From positions 3,601,880-3,665,879 of the forward strand of contig NZ_AP028155.1 in the NCBI RefSeq assembly GCF_033096445.1: DNA of 64,000 bases, in the 5' to 3' direction. Source of the DNA: Butyricimonas faecihominis. GTDB lineage: Bacteria; Bacteroidota; Bacteroidia; Bacteroidales; Marinifilaceae. The notes beneath the pieces were generated by a model. The model was not told the DNA's origin. It was given only the letters and a program-made list of their open reading frames with translations, and did no database searches. A program made the translations under genes and the position numbers. Each line of letters starts with the position of its first letter. Position 1 is the stretch's first letter. This document shows positions 7,231 through 15,918 of this stretch, in pieces.

Positions 7231-8634
7231 ATGAGACACATTTTTCTTTGCGGATGTTTCTTTCTCTTCTCTTTTCTTGCACACGGGCAGAAGGATAGTA
7301 CCGTTACGGTGAATGAGGCGCAACTTTACCGTATGGGAAAACAGCTAGTTGTCTCCATGCAAATAAATGTATCGCGAAAACTAGCGTCGAACGAATCTCT
7401 CGTGTTGATACCGCAACTACGTGATAGTTTGAAGAATTTTATGGAATTTCCCCGAGTCTATATTAACGGACGTAGACAACATTTCGTCTACTTGCGTAAT
7501 TCCAAACAATTTGTTCAAGCGGGTCATCTGGAGGTCCGTCGGCAAGATGATTCTGTTCAGACAATAGCATATTTACGTTCCGTCCCCTTCGAGGAGTGGA
7601 TGAACCATTCTGTTCTTTCTCTTGAAGAGAACTCGTGTCATTGCGGGGAGCCGGAGGATGGGTTTTCCCAAGATGTGGCACGATTGAATACGTTGTCGGA
7701 GTTACACCCGCAACTGGCATTTATGACGCCCCAAGTTGAAGACGTGAAAAACCGGAATGAGAAGATTTGTGCCTATCTGGATTTTCCCCTGAACAAAACA
7801 GATATTCTGGAAGATTTTAGAAATAATGCTGCCGAATTGTATAAAATCAAAGAGGGTATTGATGTATTAAAGCGGGATTCTTTTGTCACGATTTCCGGTA
7901 TTCATATTCATGGATTTGCATCACCGGAGGGGCCGTATATGAATAACAAGCGGCTTGCGGAAGGGAGAACGGCCGCCTTGAAAGATTATATTTCCGATCA
8001 GTATGATTTTCCGGATTCTCTTTTCACGACAAATTATACTCCGGAAGATTGGGAAGGAGTAGGACGTTTGTTGAGAGATTCCGTGTTAAAAAATAGTAAC
8101 GAGTGGTTACGTATCGTTGAAAGTGATCTTGCTCCCGACCAAAAGGAACAACGGTTGAGGAAACGTTATTCCCGACAGTTTAATGTCGTGGTGAGCAAGT
8201 GGTTTCCGGCACTAAGACGTTCGGAATGCACGATCAAGTATGTTGTGAGACCTTTCACGTTGGAAGAAGCGCGAATCGTGTTTCACTCCCAACCGAAGAA
8301 CCTGAGTATCGAGGAGATGTTCCGGATTGCACAAACTTTACCCGAGGGGAGTCAACAATATATGAACGTGTTTAAAACTGCTGTTTTATATCATCCTGAA
8401 AATCCGGTGGCTAACCTCAATGCGGCGTGTATAGCATTAATGCAAGGGGATGTCGTGTCGGCGGAAAAGTATTTGCTCCGGGCTCCGGATAGCAAAGAAA
8501 AAACACTGGCAACGGGTGTTGCCTATATGTTGAAAGGTCAGTACGGGGAAGCGAAGAGTAAATTCAAGGAGGCTGAATCTTTCGGACTTCCGCAAGCAAG
8601 CTATAACTTGAAATTATTGAACACTATATATTAA
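7231..8634 (+). CDS. DUF3868 protein with OmpA-like domain
   Basis: Full-length partner of the second DUF3575 protein, 467 residues with a signal peptide (residues 1-20, LAHGQ). The N-terminal DUF3868-like domain (to about residue 135) includes VYINGRRQHFVYLRN. Residues about 210-320 resemble an OmpA/MotB peptidoglycan-binding fold (GIHIHGFASPEG, then NKRLAEGRTAALKDYI). The C-terminus has TPR-like helices with NPVANLNAACIALMQGD. The protein could anchor the fimbrial assembly to the cell wall. Family assignment is from pattern recognition; the anchor role is inferred. Confidence 0.8.
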   Translation: MRHIFLCGCFFLFSFLAHGQKDSTVTVNEAQLYRMGKQLVVSMQINVSRKLASNESLVLIPQLRDSLKNFMEFPRVYINGRRQHFVYLRNSKQFVQAGHLEVRRQDDSVQTIAYLRSVPFEEWMNHSVLSLEENSCHCGEPEDGFSQDVARLNTLSELHPQLAFMTPQVEDVKNRNEKICAYLDFPLNKTDILEDFRNNAAELYKIKEGIDVLKRDSFVTISGIHIHGFASPEGPYMNNKRLAEGRTAALKDYISDQYDFPDSLFTTNYTPEDWEGVGRLLRDSVLKNSNEWLRIVESDLAPDQKEQRLRKRYSRQFNVVVSKWFPALRRSECTIKYVVRPFTLEEARIVFHSQPKNLSIEEMFRIAQTLPEGSQQYMNVFKTAVLYHPENPVANLNAACIALMQGDVVSAEKYLLRAPDSKEKTLATGVAYMLKGQYGEAKSKFKEAESFGLPQASYNLKLLNTIY

Positions 8635-8650
8635 CTTAAAATTTAATGTT

Positions 8651-10153
8651 ATGAGGTTATTTTATTATTGTATTTTACTATTTTCGCTAGTAACATTGGG
8701 AGGTTGCATCAATGATGCAGATCCTGTTGATGATCCGTCGGGCAATCCTTCTGTTGTTGTGACGGATGGGAATGTGATGTTTTCATTTACCGTGCCGGAA
8801 ACCTCCTCTTCTCTTGGACGGGCTTCCGCTGAAAGTTCGGATGAGACCGTGCCGGGAAGCGAAAACGAGTCAAGAATTGAAAAAGTGCAACTCTATTTAT
8901 TTCATTCGGAAACTAAAAATTTCATAGAGTCTTTCGAGATCGGGGTAGAGCGGGTGGTATCTGACCAAACCGTAACTTACCGTTCCAACCAAAAAATCAA
9001 GGTTGATCCGGGGAGTTATGATGTATTTGCCGTGGCTAACCGGACTAGTATGATTAATGCCACTTCCGTGGATAATTTTTTAAGCCATGTCGATAAGGAT
9101 TCTTACGAGAATGGAACAACAGATGCTTCTCGTCCGTTGATTATGGCCAATCGTGCCGTGGCCAATTTGAACGTGGTGGTGAATACTCCGAAAGCGGAAG
9201 AAGAGATTACGGTGGTACCCATCACCTTGGAACGAGTAGTAGCCAAATTGTGCTTGGCAAGAAACCGGAACGAATATGTTATGAAGGACAAGGAAGGCCG
9301 GCAATATGCCACGATAAATTTAAGTAATTACCGTTATTTCAACTTGAGCCGGAATTTCTATACTTTCCGTCACGTGGTTACTTTAGCGGACGGATCGGAT
9401 GATACGAATCTGGTTAAGCCCGATTTCACCTGTACGAATGATTATTTTGGGGTTATTCCTGCCACGAACGGCTATGCCGTAGACCCTTATTTTTTCAATA
9501 AAACGGTGGCCGGGGCAGAGAATTTCACGAATCAAGACAATTACTATGCCCAACCGTATTGTGAAAATGCAAGTAATAATATCACGAGTGTGTTGAATGC
9601 TGAAAACACATACACGACAACGTATTGTTTGGAAAACTGTATGTATCGTCCGGCACAGAATAAAGCCTACGCCACGGGAATCGTGTTTAAGGCAAGTGTT
9701 TCCATACCGGAAGAGAGAACTTTTAATGAAGAAGGGCACACGGTAGATCCTTACGGGCAAAGTACGATCTATTATTTTAACTATAATTTTTATACCTCGT
9801 TGAAAGCCGTGCATGATATCGGTAAGGCGAATGTCCCAACGGATGGTTCATTAAGCCTCGAAGATCAGAAAAAATACAATATCAAGGTGTTTAACAAGAG
9901 TGAAGAAGGCAGTTTCCACTGTTATTACAACTATTTCATTCGCCACGTGGATAATCATTCGGCAATGATGGGTGTGATGGAATTTGGTATCGTGCGTAAT
10001 AATATTTACCGGATATTGATCACGAATGTGAATGATCTGGGAACAGGAATCCCTGACGTGGATCCGGGGGATATTGAATCCGATGCTTACCTAAGTGTTG
10101 ATTTCTCTGTTTTACCTTGGAATATCCGTTACCAAGAAGGTGAGTTGGAATAG
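8651..10153 (+). CDS. Mfa1-like major fimbrial subunit (fimbrillin lipoprotein)
   Basis: Predicted shaft subunit of Bacteroidales type V fimbriae, 500 residues. The signal peptide ends in a lipobox (LVTLGGC, Cys about residue 19), so it is exported as a lipoprotein; family members are then cut by an Arg-gingipain-like protease and polymerise by strand exchange. Typical features are KVQLYLFHSETKNF near residue 78, DPGSYDVFAVANRT near 118, and a C-terminal strand LSVDFSVLPWNIRYQEGELE, matching the conserved WN end of fimbrillins. It is followed by an Mfa2-type anchor gene. Confidence 0.87.
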   Translation: MRLFYYCILLFSLVTLGGCINDADPVDDPSGNPSVVVTDGNVMFSFTVPETSSSLGRASAESSDETVPGSENESRIEKVQLYLFHSETKNFIESFEIGVERVVSDQTVTYRSNQKIKVDPGSYDVFAVANRTSMINATSVDNFLSHVDKDSYENGTTDASRPLIMANRAVANLNVVVNTPKAEEEITVVPITLERVVAKLCLARNRNEYVMKDKEGRQYATINLSNYRYFNLSRNFYTFRHVVTLADGSDDTNLVKPDFTCTNDYFGVIPATNGYAVDPYFFNKTVAGAENFTNQDNYYAQPYCENASNNITSVLNAENTYTTTYCLENCMYRPAQNKAYATGIVFKASVSIPEERTFNEEGHTVDPYGQSTIYYFNYNFYTSLKAVHDIGKANVPTDGSLSLEDQKKYNIKVFNKSEEGSFHCYYNYFIRHVDNHSAMMGVMEFGIVRNNIYRILITNVNDLGTGIPDVDPGDIESDAYLSVDFSVLPWNIRYQEGELE

Positions 10154-10181
10154 AATGATACAATAATTTTTAGCTGTAATA

Positions 10182-11129
10182 ATGATGAGTAAGATTGGCG
10201 CATGCTGGTTGGCAATATTTTCTTGTCTTTGCTTTGCTTGTTCATGGGTAGATGACGATCTCTCCGATTGTCCTTCGGGTTTTTGGTTAAAATTGTCTTA
10301 TAGATATAACATATTAAACGTGGATGCGGCTTTTACCCAATTAAAAAATGCGTCAATATTCATATTCGATGAGACCGGAAATTATATTGAAACCCGGCAT
10401 GTCGACAGTCTTATTCTTCATCAAAATAATTGTCAGGTGAGGTTGGAATCCTTATCCCCGGGCAAATATAATTTTTTAGTTTGGTCCGGGTTGACGGATT
10501 CTTGTTACGAATGTTCTGCCTCGGGGGTAAGACTGTTATGTGATGCGTCGGGAACGTCATCCAAACAATTACCCGCTTTGTTCCATGGCCGTTTGGAAGG
10601 GGTGGAAGTTCCGGAAGAGTACACGGTTCGGGAAGTCCCGTTGATAAAGTTAACCCACCGTTTCACGTGTGTTTTGCAAGGCCAGAATCCGACACCATTT
10701 GCAGATGATGAATTTCTGCTGGAAATTAGGGCATTTAATGGGATGATTGACCATCGAAGCCAGCCGTTTGATTCGGTTGAAACGTGTTACTTGCCTTTTT
10801 ATCAGACGGTAGCCGACTTGTCCGGGTTGCAGGTCGTGCATTCGGAATTAAATACATTACGTCTGCTTGAAAATGATGATACCCGTTTGATTCTGACCCA
10901 TCGTTTCACGGGGCAACGCGTATTGGATATCCCTCTCACGAAATACTTGCTTCTCTCTCGTGAGGCTTACTCGGGAATGACCCCGCAGGAATACTTGGAT
11001 AGGCAGGATCAATATACTTTAATATTTTTTTTAGATGCCACAGAGGATAAATTAAAACCTTATATCTGTCCCCTGATGAAAGTCAATAACTGGATGGTAC
11101 GGATAAATGACGTGGATTTGGAGTCTTAA
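10182..11129 (+). CDS. FimB/Mfa2-family fimbrial anchor subunit
   Basis: Lipoprotein of 315 residues; the lipobox is near residue 20 (CFACS). The DLSDCPSGFWLKLSYRY start of the mature protein and later ASIFIFDETGNYIETR and SLSPGKYNFLVWSG match the FimB/Mfa2 family, which caps the fimbrial base, ties it to the outer membrane and limits filament length. It is the last gene of the fimbrial operon. No FimC/D/E or Mfa3-5 tip genes follow, so the fimbria may have only shaft and anchor, or tip proteins may be encoded elsewhere. Confidence 0.87.
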   Translation: MMSKIGACWLAIFSCLCFACSWVDDDLSDCPSGFWLKLSYRYNILNVDAAFTQLKNASIFIFDETGNYIETRHVDSLILHQNNCQVRLESLSPGKYNFLVWSGLTDSCYECSASGVRLLCDASGTSSKQLPALFHGRLEGVEVPEEYTVREVPLIKLTHRFTCVLQGQNPTPFADDEFLLEIRAFNGMIDHRSQPFDSVETCYLPFYQTVADLSGLQVVHSELNTLRLLENDDTRLILTHRFTGQRVLDIPLTKYLLLSREAYSGMTPQEYLDRQDQYTLIFFLDATEDKLKPYICPLMKVNNWMVRINDVDLES

Positions 11130-11585
11130 ATAATACCAAGCTTACACCAAGGTAAGGAAATCTTTGGTTTAAGGGTGGACTATGGTTGCTCTACCTCAAG
11201 TACAAAACATGAACATAGCATAGACATAGCATGAACATGAAATAGTGTTGATGCTGGGTTTTTGTTGTGCCTGTGTTTGGGGTATGGGCTAGAGAGGGGG
11301 TAGGGCAACGTTTATGTAAGTATGGATAAGGGTTAAATTGCAGATATGTATAAGGGATTTGTTGCTTTTCATAAATAAAATAAAATCAATTGTTTATGAA
11401 AAATTTAGAGGATTATTATAGGATCATTTAATGCTCTGCAAATATAGTAAATTTTCGAATTGCGCAAATCAAAACAAAAATTTTTTTCTTTTTAGCAATC
11501 AGACGATTACAATTTTACAAGATTAGACAATTTATTATTAAGTATCATATCATTAATCGATCGTTTTTTGAAACTTTTAATGCGG
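11130..11585. other. Gene-free region between fimbrial and capsule operons
   Basis: No credible ORF lies here. The region contains short direct repeats (ATAGCATGAACATGA-type, near 11205-11245), an inverted repeat TTTTCATAAA/TTTATGAAAA (11366-11375 and 11393-11402) that might end fimbrial transcription, and the minus-strand promoter-like site. I looked for long inverted repeats of the kind that flank invertible capsule promoters and found none. Confidence 0.5.
11439..11468 (-). promoter_or_regulatory. Minus-strand promoter-like site before capsule operon
   Basis: Read on the minus strand, TTTG (11465-11468), 18 nt and TATATTTG (11439-11446) form a strong Bacteroidetes promoter pointing away from the capsule genes, toward the fimbrial 3' end. 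No gene is seen on that strand to receive it. I found no equally good plus-strand promoter for upxY; the best is a weak TTTG at 11567 with TTTCTTTC at 11591. Confidence 0.5.
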
Positions 11586-11709
11586 ACAGCTTTCTTTCGT
11601 TGAATCGCTGTATTATAGTGAGACGATAGAGACACGTGGAAATAAATCAGGGCCGGTACGAGGGTTAATGCGCGAAGCGCGTCCGGTCAGGAAAAGCGGA
11701 GAAAGCTGT
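11586..11709 (+). promoter_or_regulatory. Structured leader of capsule operon
   Basis: Nested helices can form: an outer 10-bp stem (11586-11595 with 11700-11709), a middle 6-bp stem (11651-11656 with 11683-11688, one G-U) and an inner GCGC-GAA-GCGC hairpin (11670-11680). UpxY-type antiterminators act in the untranslated leader of their own operon, and this is the only leader available. The pairing is seen in the sequence; the function is inferred. Confidence 0.45.
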
Positions 11710-11754
11710 TCAAAATTCGATTTAATACCTTGACAGGGGAAATCAAAAGGGTAC

Positions 11755-12276
11755 ATGGTTGATAATAAGAATATAAATTGGTACGTGGCTCACACTCGAG
11801 TGAATCAGGAGTTGTGGATAAAGAAGAAGCTTGATGAGTTGGGTATCGAGAATTTTCTACCTCAGGAAGAACAAGTGCGGGAAACACCTTTGGGTCGTAA
11901 GACGATCCGGGTGCTCTTGATTCACGGGATGATTTTTATTCACACGGATAAAGCAACAAGTTTTTCATTAATAAATGACCATGGGCTTAATATTGTTTAT
12001 TTGAAAGATATTGAGGGACGTCACTCGTTGATTGTTCCCGATAAACAAATGCATGATTTCATGTTTTTGTTGGATTTTTCCCCGAGCGGGGTAGAGGTGT
12101 TAAACAAAAATCTGAAACGGGGAGACCGGGTACGAGTGATTAAAGGCCCCTTGCAAGGATTGGAAGGAGAGTTGGTTCGTTTGATGGGACACAAACGTGT
12201 AGTCATCCGTTTGGAAGGAGTTGTGTCAATTGCAACTTCCTATATTCCGGGTTCCTTTTTGGAACGAATAGAGTAG
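11755..12276 (+). CDS. UpxY-type transcription antiterminator (NusG-like)
   Basis: Locus-specific NusG paralogue, 173 residues, that in Bacteroides lets RNA polymerase read through long capsule operons. Residues 6-100 form an NGN domain (NWYVAHTRVNQELWIKKKLDE, with FLPQEEQ), and residues about 120-165 a KOW motif (RGDRVRVIKGPLQGLEGELV). It is the first gene of the capsule operon, as usual for UpxY. The companion UpxZ, which silences other loci in B. fragilis, is not recognisable; the next gene is unrelated or very divergent. Confidence 0.92.
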   Translation: MVDNKNINWYVAHTRVNQELWIKKKLDELGIENFLPQEEQVRETPLGRKTIRVLLIHGMIFIHTDKATSFSLINDHGLNIVYLKDIEGRHSLIVPDKQMHDFMFLLDFSPSGVEVLNKNLKRGDRVRVIKGPLQGLEGELVRLMGHKRVVIRLEGVVSIATSYIPGSFLERIE

Positions 12277-12282
12277 AAAAAG

Positions 12283-13041
12283 ATGATGGAGAAAGGTTTA
12301 TTTTATGATTTGTACGATCGGTTACGTGAAGTTAATTTCCGTTCGTACTCTCCCGACAAGTTGTCCGCTTATCTTCACGGTTATCTTACGGTTTACACGA
12401 TGGTGCGGATATATCCGTGGTTAGAGGCCGAGTTTGGAGTTCTTTACGATATTCACGAAAGGGCAAAAGAAATTGCCCGTTGGTATGAGGTATTGGTGCA
12501 GAAGAAAGAACTTCCGGCAAATTTTCGTGCCGGTTACGCTGCGGACTTGATGGACGTTTACCAGTTGTACTCGGATTTGGATTTTTTGGAAAAAGGAGTG
12601 GATGCTGCCTACGATATACTGACACCTTGGGGAAGTCAAAAACTGGTGTTACCGTGCCGTACTTCTAATATTTGCCGGTTATTGTGTAATTGTTATTATT
12701 TTACGGGAGATGCGGAATGTGGCGAATTGGCAGGTAAATTGGTGACAGAAGCTTTGGGATATATGCGGGGAAACCACCGGGACGATTTGTTGGGATGGTG
12801 GGATGCGATTTGTTTGTATGATAACGTGGTAGGCTTGATGGAATTACCCGTTGAAGAACAGGAGCGATTGAAAGAAGAGCGGGTCCGGTTGGCCGTACGG
12901 GTACGACAAGTGGAGGATGATATGATTGAACAATTTGTGCGGATGGGAGAGGTCTCCTCTGTTGATGTGGGGCTGGTGTTTTATATTTTGGCGAAACGGG
13001 AGTTTGTAGCTTGCAACACGAAGTATGAAAAGAAAGAATAA
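12283..13041 (+). CDS. Unknown helical protein next to UpxY
   Basis: A 252-residue protein I do not recognise, with no signal peptide or membrane helix. It is rich in Leu, Glu, Tyr and Trp and appears all-helical, with repeated aromatic pairs (WYEVLV, LGWWDAICLYD), reminiscent of TPR-like or alpha/alpha repeat proteins. Several Cys residues cluster around residues 126-137 (CRTSNICRLLCNCYYF). It lies 6 bp after upxY and before a 140-bp gap leading to the biosynthetic genes, so a regulatory role in the capsule operon, perhaps in the position of UpxZ, is plausible but unproven. Confidence 0.6.
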   Translation: MMEKGLFYDLYDRLREVNFRSYSPDKLSAYLHGYLTVYTMVRIYPWLEAEFGVLYDIHERAKEIARWYEVLVQKKELPANFRAGYAADLMDVYQLYSDLDFLEKGVDAAYDILTPWGSQKLVLPCRTSNICRLLCNCYYFTGDAECGELAGKLVTEALGYMRGNHRDDLLGWWDAICLYDNVVGLMELPVEEQERLKEERVRLAVRVRQVEDDMIEQFVRMGEVSSVDVGLVFYILAKREFVACNTKYEKKE

Positions 13042-13096
13042 ATATACCAATTCACACTAAAAATGCGATACCGGGCACATGCAACTCTCGGTAACA

Positions 13097-13157
13097 GCGT
13101 CTCCTTTAAACGGTACTTCATACGCCGGATCAAGCTATTAAATACTGGAGGAGGCGC
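13097..13157 (+). promoter_or_regulatory. Possible attenuator stem before capsule biosynthesis genes
   Basis: GCGTCTCCT (13097-13105) can pair with AGGAGGCGC (13149-13157), and TTCTTTT follows directly. This resembles a terminator with a long loop placed before the first large biosynthetic gene, a place where UpxY-dependent read-through could matter. The loop is long and the pairing imperfect, so this is tentative. Confidence 0.3.
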
Positions 13158-13182
13158 TTCTTTTACAAAATACCAATAATAA

Positions 13183-15108
13183 ATGAAATACTCGTTTCAC
13201 TCGGTATGTAATCGTTTGCACGAGAATAAGAAGTATGTGAATGCTTACACGATTCTCTTGGTGGATATTTTTTTGTCCGTCATGAGTTCGTTTATCACGC
13301 TTCTTTTTGCCGATAGTTTTATCATCGATCTCTCCCGATTAACCTATGGCGTGATTATTGGCGGTTCTTGCGTGGTTAGTTTGTTGGTTTTCTGGGGACT
13401 GAGGGTGAACCGGAATATCATCCGGCACGCCACGATAAAGAGCATTGGGAAAATGGGATTTGCAATTTTCCTAAAAGAACTCCTGTTGGCAGGAATGATC
13501 CTCGTGTCCGGTTCTCGACTGTTCGGGCAACACCTTTTTGCCTGTGCCGTGATTGATTTTCTCGTGACATCGGTGATTCTGGTGGGTTTTCGGGTAACGC
13601 TCGTGCTGGTTTATGATTTTACGATCTCTCTGTATGGTTCAGGGAAGACGAGGGTACTGGTCTACGGAACCGGTGATAAAAGCGTGGCTCTGAAGACGAG
13701 AATGCACACTAGTAAGCACTATCACGTGGTGGGATTCGTGAATCCGGATAGGTACCTGAAATCTTGCGTGCTTTCGGAATTGCCGGTTTACTATTTTGAG
13801 GATGAACAGCATTTCTCCCGTTTTGTGAAAAAATATAATATAAACGGTGTGTTATATCCCTCACGTGAGGAGGCTCGTCGGGAGGCGGATCGGTTGGTTC
13901 GTTTTTGTCAGGGGATTGGAGTAAAGAACTTGTTTTCCCCGCCAATAGACGTGCTGGGAGATGGTTTGAAAAAGACGATTATCCGGGAGATCCGTATAGA
14001 GGACTTGTTGGGACGGGAGGAGATCAAGGTGAACACGAGGGAGATTGAGGCGTATTTTGCGGGTAAGGTGGTGATGGTGACTGGTGCGGCAGGTAGTATC
14101 GGTAGCGAGCTATGCCGCCAGTTAGCTGCCTTTGGCGTGGGGTATCTGGTGTTATTTGATAATGCGGAAACCCCGATGCACGAGTTGCGCTTGGAATTGG
14201 AACGGAATTTCCCGAACTTGAAGTTCACCCCTTTTGTCGGTGATGTTCGTCAGAAAGAACGGTTACGGATGGTTTTTGAAAAATATCGTCCCCGTGTAGT
14301 GTTCCATGCGGCTGCCTATAAGCATGTTCCCTTGATGGAAGAGAACCCTTGCGAGGCGGTTCGGGTGAATGTGGTCGGTTCAAGGCTGGTGGCGGATTTT
14401 TGCGTGGAGTATAATGTGGACATGATGGTGATGATTTCCACGGACAAGGCCGTGAATCCGACCAATGTGATGGGGGCTTCCAAACGACTGGCGGAGATAT
14501 ACGTGCAAAGTTTAGGATTAGCAATAGAGCGTGGGGAAGTGAAAGGTAAAACTCGTTTTGTCACGACTCGTTTCGGAAATGTACTGGGAAGTAACGGCAG
14601 CGTGATTCCCTATTTCCGGAAACAGATCGAGCGGGGTGGTCCGGTGACGGTTACTGACCCGGGAATCACCCGCTTTTTCATGACTATCCCGGAGGCTTGC
14701 CGGTTGGTGATGGAGGCGGCCACGATGAGTACGGGCAATCAAATCTACGTTTTTGACATGGGAGAACCCGTGAAGATCGTCGATCTGGCGGAACGGATGA
14801 TTCGTTTGGCGGGGTACGTCCCGAACGAGGATATCAAGATCAAGTTTATCGGCTTGCGGCCGGGAGAGAAATTGTACGAGGAGGTTTTAAGTAACGAAGA
14901 GAACACGATCCCGACGGGGAATGCTAAAATTCGGGTAGCAAGAGTCCGGAAGTACAAGCGGGACGAGGTGTTGAGAGCTTATGATCAACTTGCGGAATTA
15001 GCATTGGCGGTACGGATTGAGGATACCGTGCGGTTGATGAAACAGGTGGTGCCGGAGTTTAAATCGAAGAACTCCCGGTTCGAAATACTGGATAAAATAA
15101 ATAATTAA
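13183..15108 (+). CDS. FlaA1/CapD-like membrane NDP-sugar 4,6-dehydratase
   Basis: Membrane-bound nucleotide-sugar dehydratase/epimerase of the WbpM/PglF/CapD type, 641 residues. Four membrane helices (residues about 20-155) are followed by a CoA-binding-like Rossmann region (YGTGDKSVALK, about residue 160) and a catalytic SDR domain with the NAD motif TGAAGSIGSE at about 299-308. The active site STDKAVNPTNVMGASK (about 419-434) has Met in place of the usual SDR Tyr, typical of this subgroup. Expected product is a UDP-4-keto-6-deoxy-HexNAc, which could feed the PglE-like aminotransferase at 31243. Confidence 0.92.
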   Translation: MKYSFHSVCNRLHENKKYVNAYTILLVDIFLSVMSSFITLLFADSFIIDLSRLTYGVIIGGSCVVSLLVFWGLRVNRNIIRHATIKSIGKMGFAIFLKELLLAGMILVSGSRLFGQHLFACAVIDFLVTSVILVGFRVTLVLVYDFTISLYGSGKTRVLVYGTGDKSVALKTRMHTSKHYHVVGFVNPDRYLKSCVLSELPVYYFEDEQHFSRFVKKYNINGVLYPSREEARREADRLVRFCQGIGVKNLFSPPIDVLGDGLKKTIIREIRIEDLLGREEIKVNTREIEAYFAGKVVMVTGAAGSIGSELCRQLAAFGVGYLVLFDNAETPMHELRLELERNFPNLKFTPFVGDVRQKERLRMVFEKYRPRVVFHAAAYKHVPLMEENPCEAVRVNVVGSRLVADFCVEYNVDMMVMISTDKAVNPTNVMGASKRLAEIYVQSLGLAIERGEVKGKTRFVTTRFGNVLGSNGSVIPYFRKQIERGGPVTVTDPGITRFFMTIPEACRLVMEAATMSTGNQIYVFDMGEPVKIVDLAERMIRLAGYVPNEDIKIKFIGLRPGEKLYEEVLSNEENTIPTGNAKIRVARVRKYKRDEVLRAYDQLAELALAVRIEDTVRLMKQVVPEFKSKNSRFEILDKINN

Positions 15109-15127
15109 CTAAAATAAAGACTTACAA

Positions 15128-15901
15128 GTGATGACGGGAACTGGAAGATTGTTTTTTATCGGTATGCTGGTTTGCTTGTTGGGGGCTTGCGCTTCCCCGA
15201 AGGACGTGGTGTACCTGCAAGATGTGAAGATAAATTCTAGAGTGAAAGCAGCTTTGCAGTATCGTACGGTGATCCATGTGGATGATCTATTATCAATCGT
15301 GGTTTCCTGTGATGATATTGAGACGGCCCTGCCTTTTAACACGCCGATGATCGGGTTGGGACAGAACAACACGAGAACAGGTAACGATCAACTTTACGGG
15401 TATCTGGTGGACACGGACGGGACGATCGATTTCCCGGTGTTGGGAAAGATTAAAGTGGAAGGTTTATCCCGGACGGAACTGGCAGCTAAATTGAAGAAGG
15501 AGTTGAGTAACTACCTGAAGAACCCGATCGTGACTATCCAGTACTTGAATTTCAAGGTAACCGTGTTGGGAGAAGTGAAAGCTCCCGGGAGTTACAAGGT
15601 GAATAGTGAACGGGTCTCCATTTTTGATGCTTTGGGAATGGCTGGAGATTTACAAATTAATGCAAAGCGTAAGAACGTGCTGGTGATGCGAGAAGACGGG
15701 GACGAGAAAGTTTTCGCCCAACTGGATTTGACATCGGAAAATATCATTCATTCGCCTTTTTTCTACTTGCAACAGAATGACGTGGTCTATGTCGAACCCA
15801 ATAAGGCTCGGATTGTGGGAGGAAATGCCGGGGCATTTCTGCCTTACGTTTTATCGAGTATTTCCACGTTGGTGGCAATCCTTGCCATCGCAATTCGTTA
15901 A
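15128..15901 (+). CDS. Polysaccharide export lipoprotein (Wza/BexD family)
   Basis: Outer-membrane polysaccharide export protein, 257 residues. The lipobox LLGAC puts the lipid on Cys21. A Poly_export domain (HVDDLLSIVVSCDD, later DGTIDFPVLGKIKVEGLS) is followed by a SLBB repeat (VLGEVKAPGSYKV, about residue 140). A C-terminal hydrophobic segment (LPYVLSSISTLVAILAIAI) is typical of the Bacteroidetes version. It is 17 bp from the Wzc-like gene, its functional partner across the periplasm. Confidence 0.93.
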   Translation: MMTGTGRLFFIGMLVCLLGACASPKDVVYLQDVKINSRVKAALQYRTVIHVDDLLSIVVSCDDIETALPFNTPMIGLGQNNTRTGNDQLYGYLVDTDGTIDFPVLGKIKVEGLSRTELAAKLKKELSNYLKNPIVTIQYLNFKVTVLGEVKAPGSYKVNSERVSIFDALGMAGDLQINAKRKNVLVMREDGDEKVFAQLDLTSENIIHSPFFYLQQNDVVYVEPNKARIVGGNAGAFLPYVLSSISTLVAILAIAIR

Positions 15902-15918
15902 CCTAGAACCGGAATTAC

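Noticed and set aside
11366-11402. Inverted repeat TTTTCATAAA as arm of an invertible promoter
   Set aside because: Both arms lie within 37 bp on one side of the promoter-like site, so they cannot flank it; better explained as a local hairpin.
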